A DNA stretch of 64,000 nt from the NCBI RefSeq assembly GCF_001431465.1, contig NZ_LDJJ01000041.1:29836-93835 (forward strand). The letters run 5' to 3'. The stretch comes from Stenotrophomonas terrae (GTDB lineage Bacteria > Pseudomonadota > Gammaproteobacteria > Xanthomonadales > Xanthomonadaceae). Made by a program: the position numbers and the translations under genes. This document shows, one piece after another, positions 16,558-25,299 of this stretch (position 1 is its first letter; the number at the start of each line of letters is the position of its first letter). The notes beneath the pieces are model-generated. The model was not told where the DNA came from. It saw only the letters and a program-made list of their open reading frames with translations, and ran no database searches.

Positions 16558-18171
16558 TCAGCGTGTTGCCAGCTGCGCCGCCAATGCCGCGGTACGCCCC
16601 TGGTAATCGTCCTCTGGCTGGGCATGCAGCGTCACCGGTACCTGCAGTGCCAGTAGTTGCTGATCGCTGCCAGCCACCGCGACGCCCTTGAACAGCTCCG
16701 GCAGCTGCGCGCCGATGCGCAACAGCTCGACCACATTGGCGTGTACCTGCGCGGTATCCGGCGCGGCCACCATGCGCCGCGCAGCTGCGCTGGGCTGCAG
16801 CCACGGCCATAGCAGATGACGCTCGCGCTCCCATTGCCAGGCTTCGGCCATATGCCCACCGGCGGCGTGGATGCGCGGATCAGGCAAGCGCGCCAGCAGC
16901 GTTTCGCATTCGTCGGGCTGCAGCAGCCATGGCTTGTGCAGCACCACTTCGGTCAGACGGGTGCCCAACCAGTCTGCGAGCGCCGGAACATAAGCCACCG
17001 CCGCTTCATGTGCATGCACGGCGATGGCCTGGCCTGCTGCCAGCTGATCAATCACCGCACGCAAAGCTGCCTGCATGGTGTCTGCGTTGAGCGGCGCGCT
17101 GATCTCCGCCGAACCGGCATGGCCGGGAAGTTCGATGGCGATCTGGGTGCGTGGCTCCACCGACAAGCTGCCTGCCGGCGACGGTGCCTGGCCCGGCGCA
17201 TGGATATGCAGCACGACTTCGTCGCTGCCACGTTGCAACCACGCTGCCACTTCACCTACCGGCGTATCGACGATGCGCCGTGACCAACCGGGCAACTCGC
17301 GTGCGGCCAGCGCCACCGGTGTTGCTGGCAGCGACGTGGCCTGCTGCAGGATGGCATCCATGCGCCGATGCAGCCCTTCCACACCATCGGGCTCCTCCAC
17401 ACTGATCACGTTGTCCGGCAAGGCTGGCAGGCGCTGCCGATGGCTCAGCAGTACATCGTCGTGGCGATAGATCAGCCAGCTCGGGCAACGCAGCTCACCC
17501 ACGCGCTGCCGCTCGGTATAGCGGAAAGCTGCACCGTAACCACTGCGGTAGTTGTCGCCGACATCGAGGATGTCCATCGCTGCATCATGCGTGCCCAGTG
17601 CGTCATAGGGCTGCAGCGCGATCGCGCAGTCTGCGGATGGATCACACCATGGGAAGAAGTACAGCTGCTCACGCATGCGTGACCACAACCAACGCAGGTG
17701 TCCACCATCCCAGCTCGGCGCGAACGGCGGCAGGTAGCGGCCGGTGTAACGCGCGCGTTCGGCATCGTTGAACAAGGCATAGCCATCGATGATCAGGCAG
17801 TGCAGACGCTGCGGTGCAATCCAGGCCAGATGCATGCCGATCAGACCGCCGGTGTGCATGCCGAACAAGGCAAAGCGCTCGATGCCGAGTGCATCGGCAA
17901 GCTCCAGCGTTGCCTCGGCAAAACGATCGATGCCCGGCGCTGCATCGGCCAGCGCATCGGAATAACCAAAGCCCGGTGTATCCGGCGCTATCACCGTATA
18001 GCGATCGGCAAAGCGCTCGATCATCTGCAGCCACATGCGCGAATTCTGTGGTGATTGATGCAGCAGCATCAGCACCGGGCCCTGCCCTGCATGGCGGTAA
18101 TGGACGCTGCGCTCACCGATGCGGATGAACTGGCGGCGGCTGGTTGTTGCGTTCGACATCGGCATGCCCAC
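16558..18171 (-). CDS. Double alpha/beta-hydrolase-fold protein with altered nucleophile
   Basis: 537 residues. Residues 1-280 follow an alpha/beta hydrolase (LLHQSPQNSRMW, APDTPGFGYSD), but the nucleophile elbow reads FGMHTGG, with His where GxSxGG has Ser. Residues 290-537 look like a degenerate second copy: GGHLRWLWSRMREQLYFFPW of the first half recurs as GGHMAEAWQWERERHLLWPW, and IELPGHAG recalls a second oxyanion region. The GTG at 18171 has AAGG five bases upstream; ATG at 18165 or 18159 is possible. It is divergent from the TonB receptor gene across a 353-base control region. Confidence 0.82.
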   Translation of the reverse strand: MGMPMSNATTSRRQFIRIGERSVHYRHAGQGPVLMLLHQSPQNSRMWLQMIERFADRYTVIAPDTPGFGYSDALADAAPGIDRFAEATLELADALGIERFALFGMHTGGLIGMHLAWIAPQRLHCLIIDGYALFNDAERARYTGRYLPPFAPSWDGGHLRWLWSRMREQLYFFPWCDPSADCAIALQPYDALGTHDAAMDILDVGDNYRSGYGAAFRYTERQRVGELRCPSWLIYRHDDVLLSHRQRLPALPDNVISVEEPDGVEGLHRRMDAILQQATSLPATPVALAARELPGWSRRIVDTPVGEVAAWLQRGSDEVVLHIHAPGQAPSPAGSLSVEPRTQIAIELPGHAGSAEISAPLNADTMQAALRAVIDQLAAGQAIAVHAHEAAVAYVPALADWLGTRLTEVVLHKPWLLQPDECETLLARLPDPRIHAAGGHMAEAWQWERERHLLWPWLQPSAAARRMVAAPDTAQVHANVVELLRIGAQLPELFKGVAVAGSDQQLLALQVPVTLHAQPEDDYQGRTAALAAQLATR

Positions 18172-18186
18172 GGCGACCTTGATGAT

Positions 18187-18199
18187 TATTGTTATATCA
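18187..18199 (+). promoter_or_regulatory. AT-rich operator motif, site B
   Basis: TATTGTTATATCA fits TATNGWTATAKCA and is part of a wider inverted repeat TTATTG-N6-CAATAA. It is 16 bases upstream of the alpha/beta hydrolase start. Confidence 0.58.
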
Positions 18200-18416
18200 A
18201 TAAATCAATTGTGTCGGCATCGGATGTGCCCCCGAATTAATGCCTCCGACTAAATGTGCTGCAACTGCAGCAAATACCCGCAAATGACTTATCAACCAAA
18301 CCTATAAGACAAACAAAACACCCCATTCACTTTCTGCAAACCCAGGTATTTCAGGCAGATGCACATGATTCTGGGCTCAAGCACGCGGCGTAAAAAACCT
18401 GCAATAGTACGGTTGA

Positions 18417-18428
18417 TTGTCCGGACAA
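18417..18428. promoter_or_regulatory. Palindromic operator, CCGG type, site 3
   Basis: TTGTCCGGACAA, a perfect 12-bp palindrome, lies 97 bases upstream of the TonB receptor start. Confidence 0.72.
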
Positions 18429-18448
18429 ATGGCGGAATACTCATTAGG

Positions 18449-18478
18449 AAGCATTGATATATCTATATAGCGATGCTT
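18449..18478. promoter_or_regulatory. 30-bp imperfect palindrome containing AT-rich operator site C
   Basis: The arms AAGCAT...ATGCTT enclose GATATATC/TATATAGC; 24 of the 30 positions are symmetrical. The minus strand of 18455-18467 reads TATAGATATATCA, identical in all 13 bases to site D at 23176. It lies 47 bases before the receptor's start and probably overlaps its promoter. Confidence 0.65.
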
Positions 18479-18524
18479 GCCCCACCCGAACGAGCTTTTC
18501 CTTCATCACGCTACGAGGCGAGTC

Positions 18525-20639
18525 ATGAAAGATGTTCTGTACCGGAGTGCTTTAACTGTTGCGATCATGACGGCCATCGGCAGCGGCGATGCCTACGCCC
18601 AGTCGTCCGAGAAAGAAGCCGTGCAGCTGGACCAGGTCAGCGTGACCGCCCAGCGTCGCGAAGAACAGATCCAGAAAACACCGCTCAGCATGAGCGTGAT
18701 CAGCGGCCCGGCATTGGACCGCATGCAGATCAAGCGCGTGGATGACATCAAGTTCACCACCCCCAACATCATCATCGAGCAGAACACCGGCACCAGCTCG
18801 GGCGCCAAGATCATCATGCGCGGCGTTGGTGCCGACGAATCGATGTTCACCAACGACCCGGCCGTGGCGCTGTACATCGACGATGTCTATATCGCCCGCC
18901 AGAACGGCGCCATGCTCGACCTCTACGACGTGGACCGCATCGAAGTGCTGCGTGGCCCGCAGGGCACGCTGTATGGCCGCAATGCCACCGGCGGCGCCAT
19001 CCGCTACATCTCCAAGAAGCCGACCGGTGAGGACAAGCTCAGCTTCGATGGCAGCATCGGCAACTTCGGCCGCGTGGATGGCCGTGCGATGTTCGCCACC
19101 CGCATCGGTGAAACCCTGGACGTGTCGGCGGCGGTATTGAGCCGCAACCGCGACGGCATCATGCATGACATCACCAACGACCGCTGGGTCAACGACCAGA
19201 ACGTGCTGGCCGGGCGGCTGTCGCTTGCCAGCACCTGGGGCGAGTCGTCCTATGCCACGCTGAGCATCGACCGCCTGCGCGAACGCTCCACCCCGGCCTG
19301 GGGCACGCCGGTAGCGCTGGACGTGGCAACCGACACCGTATCGCCCAAGCTGGGCAGCTATTACAAGACCGAAACCGATACGCGCGGCATCAACGATCTG
19401 GATCAGTTCGGCGTGGCCTTGACCAACGAAACCGACTTCGGCGCGTTCTCCTGGCGCAGCATCCTGCACTACCGCACGCTGGACCATCACTTCTACATGG
19501 ACGTGGATGGCACCGACCAGATGCGTTACCACCTGGAGCAGGACCAGAAGCAGAACCAGAAGGGCTACGAAGCGCAGTTCACCTCACAGCTGGACGGCCC
19601 CTTCAGCTGGGTGGCCGGTGTGTTCGCGTTCTGGGAGCACAACAACCAGCCAACCCGCAATGACATCTTCACCCGCGGCGGCACCAACTTCGTCGAGCAG
19701 GATACGTCGGCCTATGCGGTCTACGCGCAGGGCAATTACAAGTTCACCGACAAGTTGACCCTGACCCTGGGCGGCCGCTACAGCTACGAAAACAAGGACT
19801 TCTCGGTACGCTCGGTGAAGGCCAACGGCGACCCGAACTACAACAAGGCGCTGGAAAAGAGCTGGAACCGCCCAGACTGGAAAGTGCTGCTGTCCTATGA
19901 CTTCAGCGACAACGTGATGGGTTATGCCAGCGTCACCACCGGCTTCAAGAGCGGCGGCTTCAACGGCCGTGGCACCACTTATGCCACCGTCACTCCGGTG
20001 GATGCGGAAACGCTGCGGGCGTACGAAGTCGGCGTGAAGTCGACGCTGTGGGACAACCGCCTGCGCTTGAATGCCGATTACTACCGTCTGGACTACGACG
20101 GCATCCAGCTCACCGCGGTGAACTCGGACGGCGTGTTCGTGATGACCAACGCCACCGGTGCGCTGATCCAGGGTTTCGAAGTTGAAGCGCAGGCACAGCT
20201 GACCAGCAAGCTGCGCGTGGACGCCAGCATCGGCACCATCGACGGCGAGTACAAGGACTATGCGGCGGTCAACGCCGCCTACTTCAACGGCCGCTCGATG
20301 AAGAGCTCGCCGGACATGCAGTGGACCCTGGCCGGCACCTACGTGCAGCCGGTCGGCGATGCCGACCTGGTGTTCAGCGCGCAGGCCCGCCACACCGACG
20401 AGTACTACCAGAACCAGGACACCTCGCGGTTGATCATGACCCGCGCCAATACCGAGTACAACGCGCGCATCTCCTACGAGCCGCGTGACGCCAACTGGTC
20501 GGTGGCGGCCTGGGGCAAGAACCTGAGCAATGAGTTCTCCTCCACCGGTGGCTTCGATATCGCCGGTCTTGGCATCGGCGTGATCTATCCGAACGTGCCG
20601 CGCACCTACGGCGTCGAGTTCAAGTACCGCTTCTGGTAA
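18525..20639 (+). CDS. TonB-dependent outer-membrane receptor
   Basis: 704 residues from ATG 18525 (GAGGCG upstream). Signal peptide ends near GDAYAQ; TonB box region [10 protein letters not shown]; plug domain with [18 protein letters not shown] and [25 protein letters not shown] [20 protein letters not shown]; then a 22-strand barrel ending in YRFW with the usual terminal aromatic. This subclass is common in sphingomonads and xanthomonads, where members take up siderophores or plant-derived and aromatic compounds. No Fur box was seen; the promoter instead carries both island motifs, so I infer uptake of the pathway's substrate. Confidence 0.93.
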   Translation: MKDVLYRSALTVAIMTAIGSGDAYAQSSEKEAVQLDQVSVTAQRREEQIQKTPLSMSVISGPALDRMQIKRVDDIKFTTPNIIIEQNTGTSSGAKIIMRGVGADESMFTNDPAVALYIDDVYIARQNGAMLDLYDVDRIEVLRGPQGTLYGRNATGGAIRYISKKPTGEDKLSFDGSIGNFGRVDGRAMFATRIGETLDVSAAVLSRNRDGIMHDITNDRWVNDQNVLAGRLSLASTWGESSYATLSIDRLRERSTPAWGTPVALDVATDTVSPKLGSYYKTETDTRGINDLDQFGVALTNETDFGAFSWRSILHYRTLDHHFYMDVDGTDQMRYHLEQDQKQNQKGYEAQFTSQLDGPFSWVAGVFAFWEHNNQPTRNDIFTRGGTNFVEQDTSAYAVYAQGNYKFTDKLTLTLGGRYSYENKDFSVRSVKANGDPNYNKALEKSWNRPDWKVLLSYDFSDNVMGYASVTTGFKSGGFNGRGTTYATVTPVDAETLRAYEVGVKSTLWDNRLRLNADYYRLDYDGIQLTAVNSDGVFVMTNATGALIQGFEVEAQAQLTSKLRVDASIGTIDGEYKDYAAVNAAYFNGRSMKSSPDMQWTLAGTYVQPVGDADLVFSAQARHTDEYYQNQDTSRLIMTRANTEYNARISYEPRDANWSVAAWGKNLSNEFSSTGGFDIAGLGIGVIYPNVPRTYGVEFKYRFW

Positions 20640-20661
20640 GCCCGAGCTGTTTGCTGCACCC

Positions 20662-20691
20662 ATCGCTCCCAACCGGGAGCGATGTTTTTTT
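20662..20691 (+). terminator. Rho-independent terminator after the TonB receptor
   Basis: ATCGCTCCC-AACC-GGGAGCGAT followed by seven T. A second near-copy of the stem (GCTCCCAACCGGGAGC, 20704-20719, then TCTTTT) lies directly before the next gene's ribosome site. Confidence 0.85.
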
Positions 20692-20739
20692 ACGGATAAC
20701 GATGCTCCCAACCGGGAGCGATGTCTTTTGGAGAACACG

Positions 20740-21402
20740 ATGGATTACCAATTGCTGTTGTTGTTGCACCTGTTGATCGGCGGCTACTGGCTGGGCGGTG
20801 ACCTGGGCGTGTTCTACATCGCCGGCAAGATCGCCGACCCGGCGCAGCCGCTGCCGGTGCGCCTGTTTTCGGCCAAGGCGATGATGCTGCTGGACATGAT
20901 TCCGCGTACTTGCCTGATCATGGCCCTGGGCACCGGCCTGACCATCGCCAGCAAAGCCGGCCTGCTGCCGCTGGATGGCTGGTTGTGGCTGGTATGGCTG
21001 GGCACCCTGGCCTGGTTGGGCCTGGCCTGGGCGGCCTTCATCAAGGAACACTCCGCGGCAGGACTGCGCATCGCCCGCGTCGATTTCTACCTGCGCCTGC
21101 TGGTGCTGGTGGGCTGTGTCGCGGCCGGTATCGATGCCCTGAGCGATGGCGGCTACATCGCGCAGAACCGCTGGCTGGGCGCCAAGCTGATCCTGTTCGC
21201 CGGCATCATCAGCATGGGCCTGCTGGTACGCATCCAGCTGCGACCATTCGGCCCGCTGTTCGGCAAGGTGGTCACCGGTACCGCCAGCGATGCCGACCAG
21301 CAATCACTCAAGCAACTGGTGGCGCGGGTGAAGATCCCGGTGCTGTGCATCTGGATGATCATCCTGGCGATCATGGTGCTGGGCAAGCTCAAACCGTTCT
21401 GA
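20740..21402 (+). CDS. Polytopic inner-membrane protein, paralogue 3 of 3
   Basis: 220 residues from ATG 20740 with GGAG seven bases upstream. About six membrane spans. It opens [16 protein letters not shown], very like HLLLFVLWLGADVGVF of paralogue 1, and ends [23 protein letters not shown]. It lies behind the TonB receptor, separated by two tandem terminator-like stems, so it is probably expressed at a lower level from read-through. Function unknown. Confidence 0.8.
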   Translation: MDYQLLLLLHLLIGGYWLGGDLGVFYIAGKIADPAQPLPVRLFSAKAMMLLDMIPRTCLIMALGTGLTIASKAGLLPLDGWLWLVWLGTLAWLGLAWAAFIKEHSAAGLRIARVDFYLRLLVLVGCVAAGIDALSDGGYIAQNRWLGAKLILFAGIISMGLLVRIQLRPFGPLFGKVVTGTASDADQQSLKQLVARVKIPVLCIWMIILAIMVLGKLKPF

Positions 21403-21420
21403 GTTGCGCTGCATGCTGTG

Positions 21421-21456
21421 AACACCAAAGGCTCGCGCAAGCGGGCCTTTGGTGTT
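21421..21456 (+). terminator. Hairpin terminator after membrane protein 3
   Basis: AACACCAAAGGC pairs with GCCTTTGGTGTT around CGCGCAAGCG; a 12-bp stem extended by inner pairs, followed by GTGT rather than a pure T-run. Confidence 0.65.
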
Positions 21457-21484
21457 GTGTAGCCCCGCACGATGCCATGGCCGC

Positions 21485-21723
21485 TGTAGGAGCGGCGTCG
21501 GCCGCGAAGCCCGCACATCATCAGATTGCACAACTACCGGCAAATTCAGCAATTTCAGCTTCGCGGCTGACGCCGCTCCTACAGACAGCTCGCGGTCCCC
21601 GCTGCGCTGACAGCTGCTTTTTTTTGTGGGAGCGGCGTAAGCCGCGAAGCAACCACATCATCAGGTGACATAACGATCCGCAACTTCAGCAATGCCAGCT
21701 TCGCGGCTTACGCCGCTCCCACA
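21485..21723. repeat. Two REP-like inverted pairs
   Basis: TGTAGGAGCGGCG...GCCGCGAAGC at 21485-21510 and its inverse at 21558-21583, then a second pair at 21625-21650 and 21698-21723. The same ~100-base unit occurs at 52282-52380 and 52505-52604. It fills the gap between the convergent membrane-protein and MFS genes. Confidence 0.85.
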
Positions 21724-21752
21724 ACAGGGGCAGCGCTGCCGCGACCAAACAC

Positions 21753-23051
21753 TCAAACCAATCCGCGCACAACCGGGGAATCCGGCTCTGACGCACTCGC
21801 GCCTTCGCCCTCACCTACCGAAGCAGCAAACGCCAGGCGCCGCTCATCGCGTACAAAGAACGAGGCCAGCAGGCCAATCGCCACCAGCACCGCGATCACG
21901 GTGAAGGCAACGTGGTAGTTGCCGAAGTGATCGAACATCACCGCAGTCAGCCAGATCCCCAGACCAGCCGAGGTGGCATCCATCAGGGAGATGGTGCCGA
22001 GGATCTTGCCGGCGGCGCTGAGCCCGAATGCCTCGACGATCTGCAGCTGCAGGATCGCGTACAGGCCACCCCAGCCCAGCCCCATCACGATCAGCCCGGT
22101 CCACAGCAGGTCGCGGTGCTGCAGTGCGATGATCACCGCGCCCACCGCCATCAAGGCCACGTTGCAGACGAACACCTTCTTGGCCGTGGTCACGTCGGCC
22201 AGGAAGCCGAACAGGAACTTGCCGACCATGCCCAACCCAAACAACAGGAACATGCCGTTGCCCGCCTGCTCACCGCTGAAGCCCAGATCCTTCATATTGA
22301 GGATCAGGTGCGAGGACAAGGACATGATTCCCCAGAACGTGGTCACCGCCACCACCGCCAACGCCCAGAACGTGCGCGTGCGCAATGCCTGCCCATAGCT
22401 GAGGTCGGGCAGGCTGCTGCAACAGCCCGGGCCGGCGTTGTTGCTTGCCTGGCCCTCGCCCCAGCGGCGCAGCCCCTTGCCGTCGGGCGAACGCACCAGT
22501 GCCAGGCACAGCACGAACAGCGCCACCGGTATCACCGCCATCAACAGGAAACTGCCGCGCCAGCCATGCTCGGGCAGCAGGGCGATGATGATCTTGGGCA
22601 CCAGCATGCCGCCCAGGCTGCTGCCGACCAGGGCGATGCCCAGCGCGGTGCCACGGCGGGTCTGGAACCACTGCGAGACCATGATCACCGCCACGCTCAA
22701 ACCACTGCTCACCACCACCGCGGCGAAGCCGACATGAATCAGATAGACATGGGCGATGGAATGCACCTGCGAGTAGGCCGCATACAGTGCCGCCAGCAAC
22801 AGGCTGCCAAACAAGGCCAGGCTGCGTACCCCGATGCGGTCGATCAGCGCGCCGACAAAAGGCGACATCAGCGCCGCCAGCAGCAGATTGAACATGTCGC
22901 GGAACTTGAGCTGGCCACGGCTCCAGCCGAATTCATCCAGCAGTGACGGGTCGAAGGCGGTGATCCCGGTCATGGTCATGCCATTGGAGATCGCCAGCAT
23001 CAGCATGGCCACGATGCAGATCAGCCACGGGTAGAAACGTTTCATCGGCAC
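21753..23051 (-). CDS. MFS transporter, monocarboxylate/oxalate-formate-like
   Basis: 432 residues with 12 predicted membrane spans and a central cytoplasmic loop of about 45 residues containing CC. RIGVRSLALFG after span 2 and LADVTTAKKVF in the second half are the MFS loop motifs. The layout suits organic-acid importers of the MCT/OFA group. The promoter, shared with the second GntR gene, carries operator sites of both types, so it most likely brings the pathway's substrate or an intermediate into the cytoplasm. Confidence 0.88.
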   Translation of the reverse strand: MPMKRFYPWLICIVAMLMLAISNGMTMTGITAFDPSLLDEFGWSRGQLKFRDMFNLLLAALMSPFVGALIDRIGVRSLALFGSLLLAALYAAYSQVHSIAHVYLIHVGFAAVVVSSGLSVAVIMVSQWFQTRRGTALGIALVGSSLGGMLVPKIIIALLPEHGWRGSFLLMAVIPVALFVLCLALVRSPDGKGLRRWGEGQASNNAGPGCCSSLPDLSYGQALRTRTFWALAVVAVTTFWGIMSLSSHLILNMKDLGFSGEQAGNGMFLLFGLGMVGKFLFGFLADVTTAKKVFVCNVALMAVGAVIIALQHRDLLWTGLIVMGLGWGGLYAILQLQIVEAFGLSAAGKILGTISLMDATSAGLGIWLTAVMFDHFGNYHVAFTVIAVLVAIGLLASFFVRDERRLAFAASVGEGEGASASEPDSPVVRGLV

Positions 23052-23096
23052 ACCTGTTGCGAAAGGGTGAACGGGGAACGCATGCCACTACAACAA

Positions 23097-23109
23097 TGTC
23101 CGGACAAAG
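23097..23109. promoter_or_regulatory. Palindromic operator, CCGG type, site 4
   Basis: TGTCCGGACA at 23097-23106 is a perfect 10-bp palindrome; on the minus strand CTTTGTCCGGACATTG resembles site 2 closely. It is 46 bases upstream of the MFS start. Confidence 0.68.
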
Positions 23110-23175
23110 AATGGCACAGACCGGCCGCCGGATGTAGCCCATGCCGGCGATTGCGGCATCGGTCAAATATAGTTA

Positions 23176-23188
23176 TATAGATATATCA
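23176..23188 (+). promoter_or_regulatory. AT-rich operator motif, site D
   Basis: TATAGATATATCA, identical over 13 bases to site C (there on the other strand). It lies 34 bases before the second GntR gene and 125 bases before the MFS gene. Confidence 0.62.
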
Positions 23189-23221
23189 TTAAGATTATTC
23201 TGAGCTGCCAGGCCTGCTGCC

Positions 23222-24019
23222 GTGGACCCGTTCACCACCCAATCCCTGGAGGGCATCCTCCGCCGCGACGTGCATGCGCCGCTCTATCACCAGCTGCAGT
23301 GCTTCCTGCGCGGGCTGATCGAGCGTGGCGAGATCGGCGATGGCGAGCAGTTGCCACGCGAGGAAGAGCTGGCCCGGCGCCTGCGCATCTCGCGGGTGAC
23401 GGTGCGCCAGGCGCTGCAGCTGCTGGCCGACGACGGCCTGCTGGTACGCCAGCGCGGCCGTGGTACCCGCGTGGTTGGCGGCAAGGTCCGCACCTCGACC
23501 ATCCCCATGCCGCTGAAGACACCGCTCGGTGAGCTGATGCACACGCTGGACACGCTGGCCGGCAACACCCAGGTGCGGCTGCTTGGCTGGGAATGCGTCG
23601 TGCCGCCCGAGCCCATCCGCGAACTGTTCGGCAGCGCTGCCGATGAGCCGCTGGTGCGCTGCGTGCGCGTGCGCAGCCGCCATGGCCATCCGTTTGGCTA
23701 CTACGGCAGCTGGACCCGCACCCGGCATCCGGACTTCAACGCCGAAAACCTGGCCTATGGCTCGCGCATCGACCTGTTCCGCCGCTGCGGCATCGAGGTC
23801 GCCAAGGTGCAGCAGACCGTGTCGGCGATGCGCGTGGGCGCGCTGTCGGCAATGCATCTGCAGATGGCAACCGGGCAGGCGGTGATGACCCTGGAGCGGC
23901 GTTCCTTTGATGCCAACCAGCACCTGCAGGACCTGCTGGAAATCCAATACCGCCCAGACCAGCTGCGCTACCAGATGCGCCTGGACTACGAAACCAACAA
24001 CCCGGAGACGTCTGCTTGA
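23222..24019 (+). CDS. GntR-family regulator, HutC/UTRA type (copy 2)
   Basis: 265 residues with a GTG start; no better ATG exists and the N-terminus aligns with copy 1 from this point (LYHQLQCFLRGLIERGEI against LYHQMFSLLRDRILNGEI). The winged helix includes LRISRVTVRQALQLLADDGLL. The UTRA domain shares PPEPIRELF, PFGYYGSW, HPDFNAENLA and QYRPDQLRYQM with copy 1. It leads an operon with the LeuC-like, LeuD-like and VOC genes, so it likely controls its own hydratase together with the divergent MFS. Confidence 0.92.
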   Translation: MDPFTTQSLEGILRRDVHAPLYHQLQCFLRGLIERGEIGDGEQLPREEELARRLRISRVTVRQALQLLADDGLLVRQRGRGTRVVGGKVRTSTIPMPLKTPLGELMHTLDTLAGNTQVRLLGWECVVPPEPIRELFGSAADEPLVRCVRVRSRHGHPFGYYGSWTRTRHPDFNAENLAYGSRIDLFRRCGIEVAKVQQTVSAMRVGALSAMHLQMATGQAVMTLERRSFDANQHLQDLLEIQYRPDQLRYQMRLDYETNNPETSA

Positions 24020-25299
24020 GTGCGACCGTGAGTGCAACGCTTGCCGAAAAAATCCTCGCCCGTGCCTGCGGGCGTGAGGCCGTGCGTGCCGGTGAGATCC
24101 TCACCGCCAGGCTCGACCTGTTGATGATGCACGACTCCGGCGGCCCCCGCCGGGTGGCCTCGCGTCTGGAAAAACTGGGTGCCAAGGTGTGGGACCCGAA
24201 CAAGGTCGTGGTCGTCTCCGACCACTTCGTGCCCGCAGTGGACATGGAAAGCGCCGACATCCTCGCGCTCACCCGCAAGTGGGCGCAGGCCCAGGGCGTC
24301 ACCCATTACGACATGCTCGGCATCTGCCATGTGGTGTTGCAGGAACACGGCCATGTGCAGCCGGGCATGTTCTGCGTGGGTGGTGATTCGCACTCGCCCA
24401 GCGGCGGTGCTTTCGGTGCCTTCATGGTCGGCATGGGCGCCACCGACATCACCGGCGCGCTGGTCACCGGCGAAGTCTGGCTGCGCGTGCCGCAGACCAC
24501 CCGCGTGCAGCTGGATGGCGTGCTCGGCGCCGGCGTCAGCGCCAAGGACGTGATGCTGATGCTGTGCGGCCAGTACGGCATGGGCAACGAAGGCCAGGTG
24601 TTCGAGTACGGTGGCAGCGCGGTGCAGGCGATGCCGATGCATGAGCGTCTGACCCTGTGCAACATGGCCGCCGAACTGGGCGCGGAAACCGGCATCGTCG
24701 AACCCGATGCGACCACGCTTGCGGCACTGGAACAGGCCGGCAAGCCCTTCCACGGTGACCTGGCGCAATGGCGCAGCGACGCCGACGCCAACTACCTGCA
24801 TCACTACCGCTACGACGCCGCGCAGATCGCCCCGCATGTGGCCGCGCCGCACAGCCCGGCCAATAGCCGGCCGGTGGGTGAGCACGGCAAGGTGCATATC
24901 GACCAGGCCTATATCGGCGCCTGCACCGGCGCCAAGCTCACCGACCTGCGCATGGCCGCCGAGGTGCTGAAGGGCCGCAAGGTCGCCAAGGGCACGCGCT
25001 TGCTGATCGCTCCGGCCTCGGTGGCGATGACGGCACAGGCGGCTGCCGAAGGCACGCTGGCCACGCTGACCGCTGCCGGCGCCATCCTGCTGCCGTCCGG
25101 CTGTGGTGCCTGCGCCGGCATGGGTGCGGGCATGCTCAGCAGCGGCGAAGTGTGCATGTCCACCACCGCGCGCAACTTCAAGGGCCGCATGGGCTCGGCC
25201 GAGGCACAGGTCTACCTGGGCTCGCCGTACAGCGTGGCGGCGGCCGCGGTGAAGGGTGAAATCTGTGATCCGCGCGAGCTGCTGGGAGAAGGCGCATGA
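24016..25299 (+). CDS. Aconitase-superfamily hydro-lyase, large subunit (LeuC-like)
   Basis: 427 residues, the length of the short archaeal-type LeuC/HacA group rather than the 466-residue biosynthetic LeuC. The [4Fe-4S] ligands Cys303 (GACTG), Cys363 and Cys366 (SGCGACAGM) are in place, as are VVVSDHFVPA and GGDSHSPSGGAFGAF. With the next gene it should hydrate or dehydrate a 2- or 3-substituted malate-like acid. The TTG start overlaps the GntR stop (TTGA); GTG at 24028 is the alternative. The catabolic setting argues against leucine synthesis. Confidence 0.88.
   Translation: MSATVSATLAEKILARACGREAVRAGEILTARLDLLMMHDSGGPRRVASRLEKLGAKVWDPNKVVVVSDHFVPAVDMESADILALTRKWAQAQGVTHYDMLGICHVVLQEHGHVQPGMFCVGGDSHSPSGGAFGAFMVGMGATDITGALVTGEVWLRVPQTTRVQLDGVLGAGVSAKDVMLMLCGQYGMGNEGQVFEYGGSAVQAMPMHERLTLCNMAAELGAETGIVEPDATTLAALEQAGKPFHGDLAQWRSDADANYLHHYRYDAAQIAPHVAAPHSPANSRPVGEHGKVHIDQAYIGACTGAKLTDLRMAAEVLKGRKVAKGTRLLIAPASVAMTAQAAAEGTLATLTAAGAILLPSGCGACAGMGAGMLSSGEVCMSTTARNFKGRMGSAEAQVYLGSPYSVAAAAVKGEICDPRELLGEGA

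Larger units (their letters stand above)
18200..18524. promoter_or_regulatory. Control region between alpha/beta hydrolase and TonB receptor
   Basis: This AT-rich gap holds no gene. It carries CCGG-type operator site 3 (18417-18428) and AT-rich site C (18455-18467) inside a 30-bp imperfect palindrome. With site B just outside its left edge, it is the most heavily marked control region of the island. Confidence 0.6.

Noticed and set aside
17410..17420. TTGTCCGG inside the alpha/beta hydrolase gene
   Set aside because: It is only a half-site within coding sequence and lacks the palindromic second arm.
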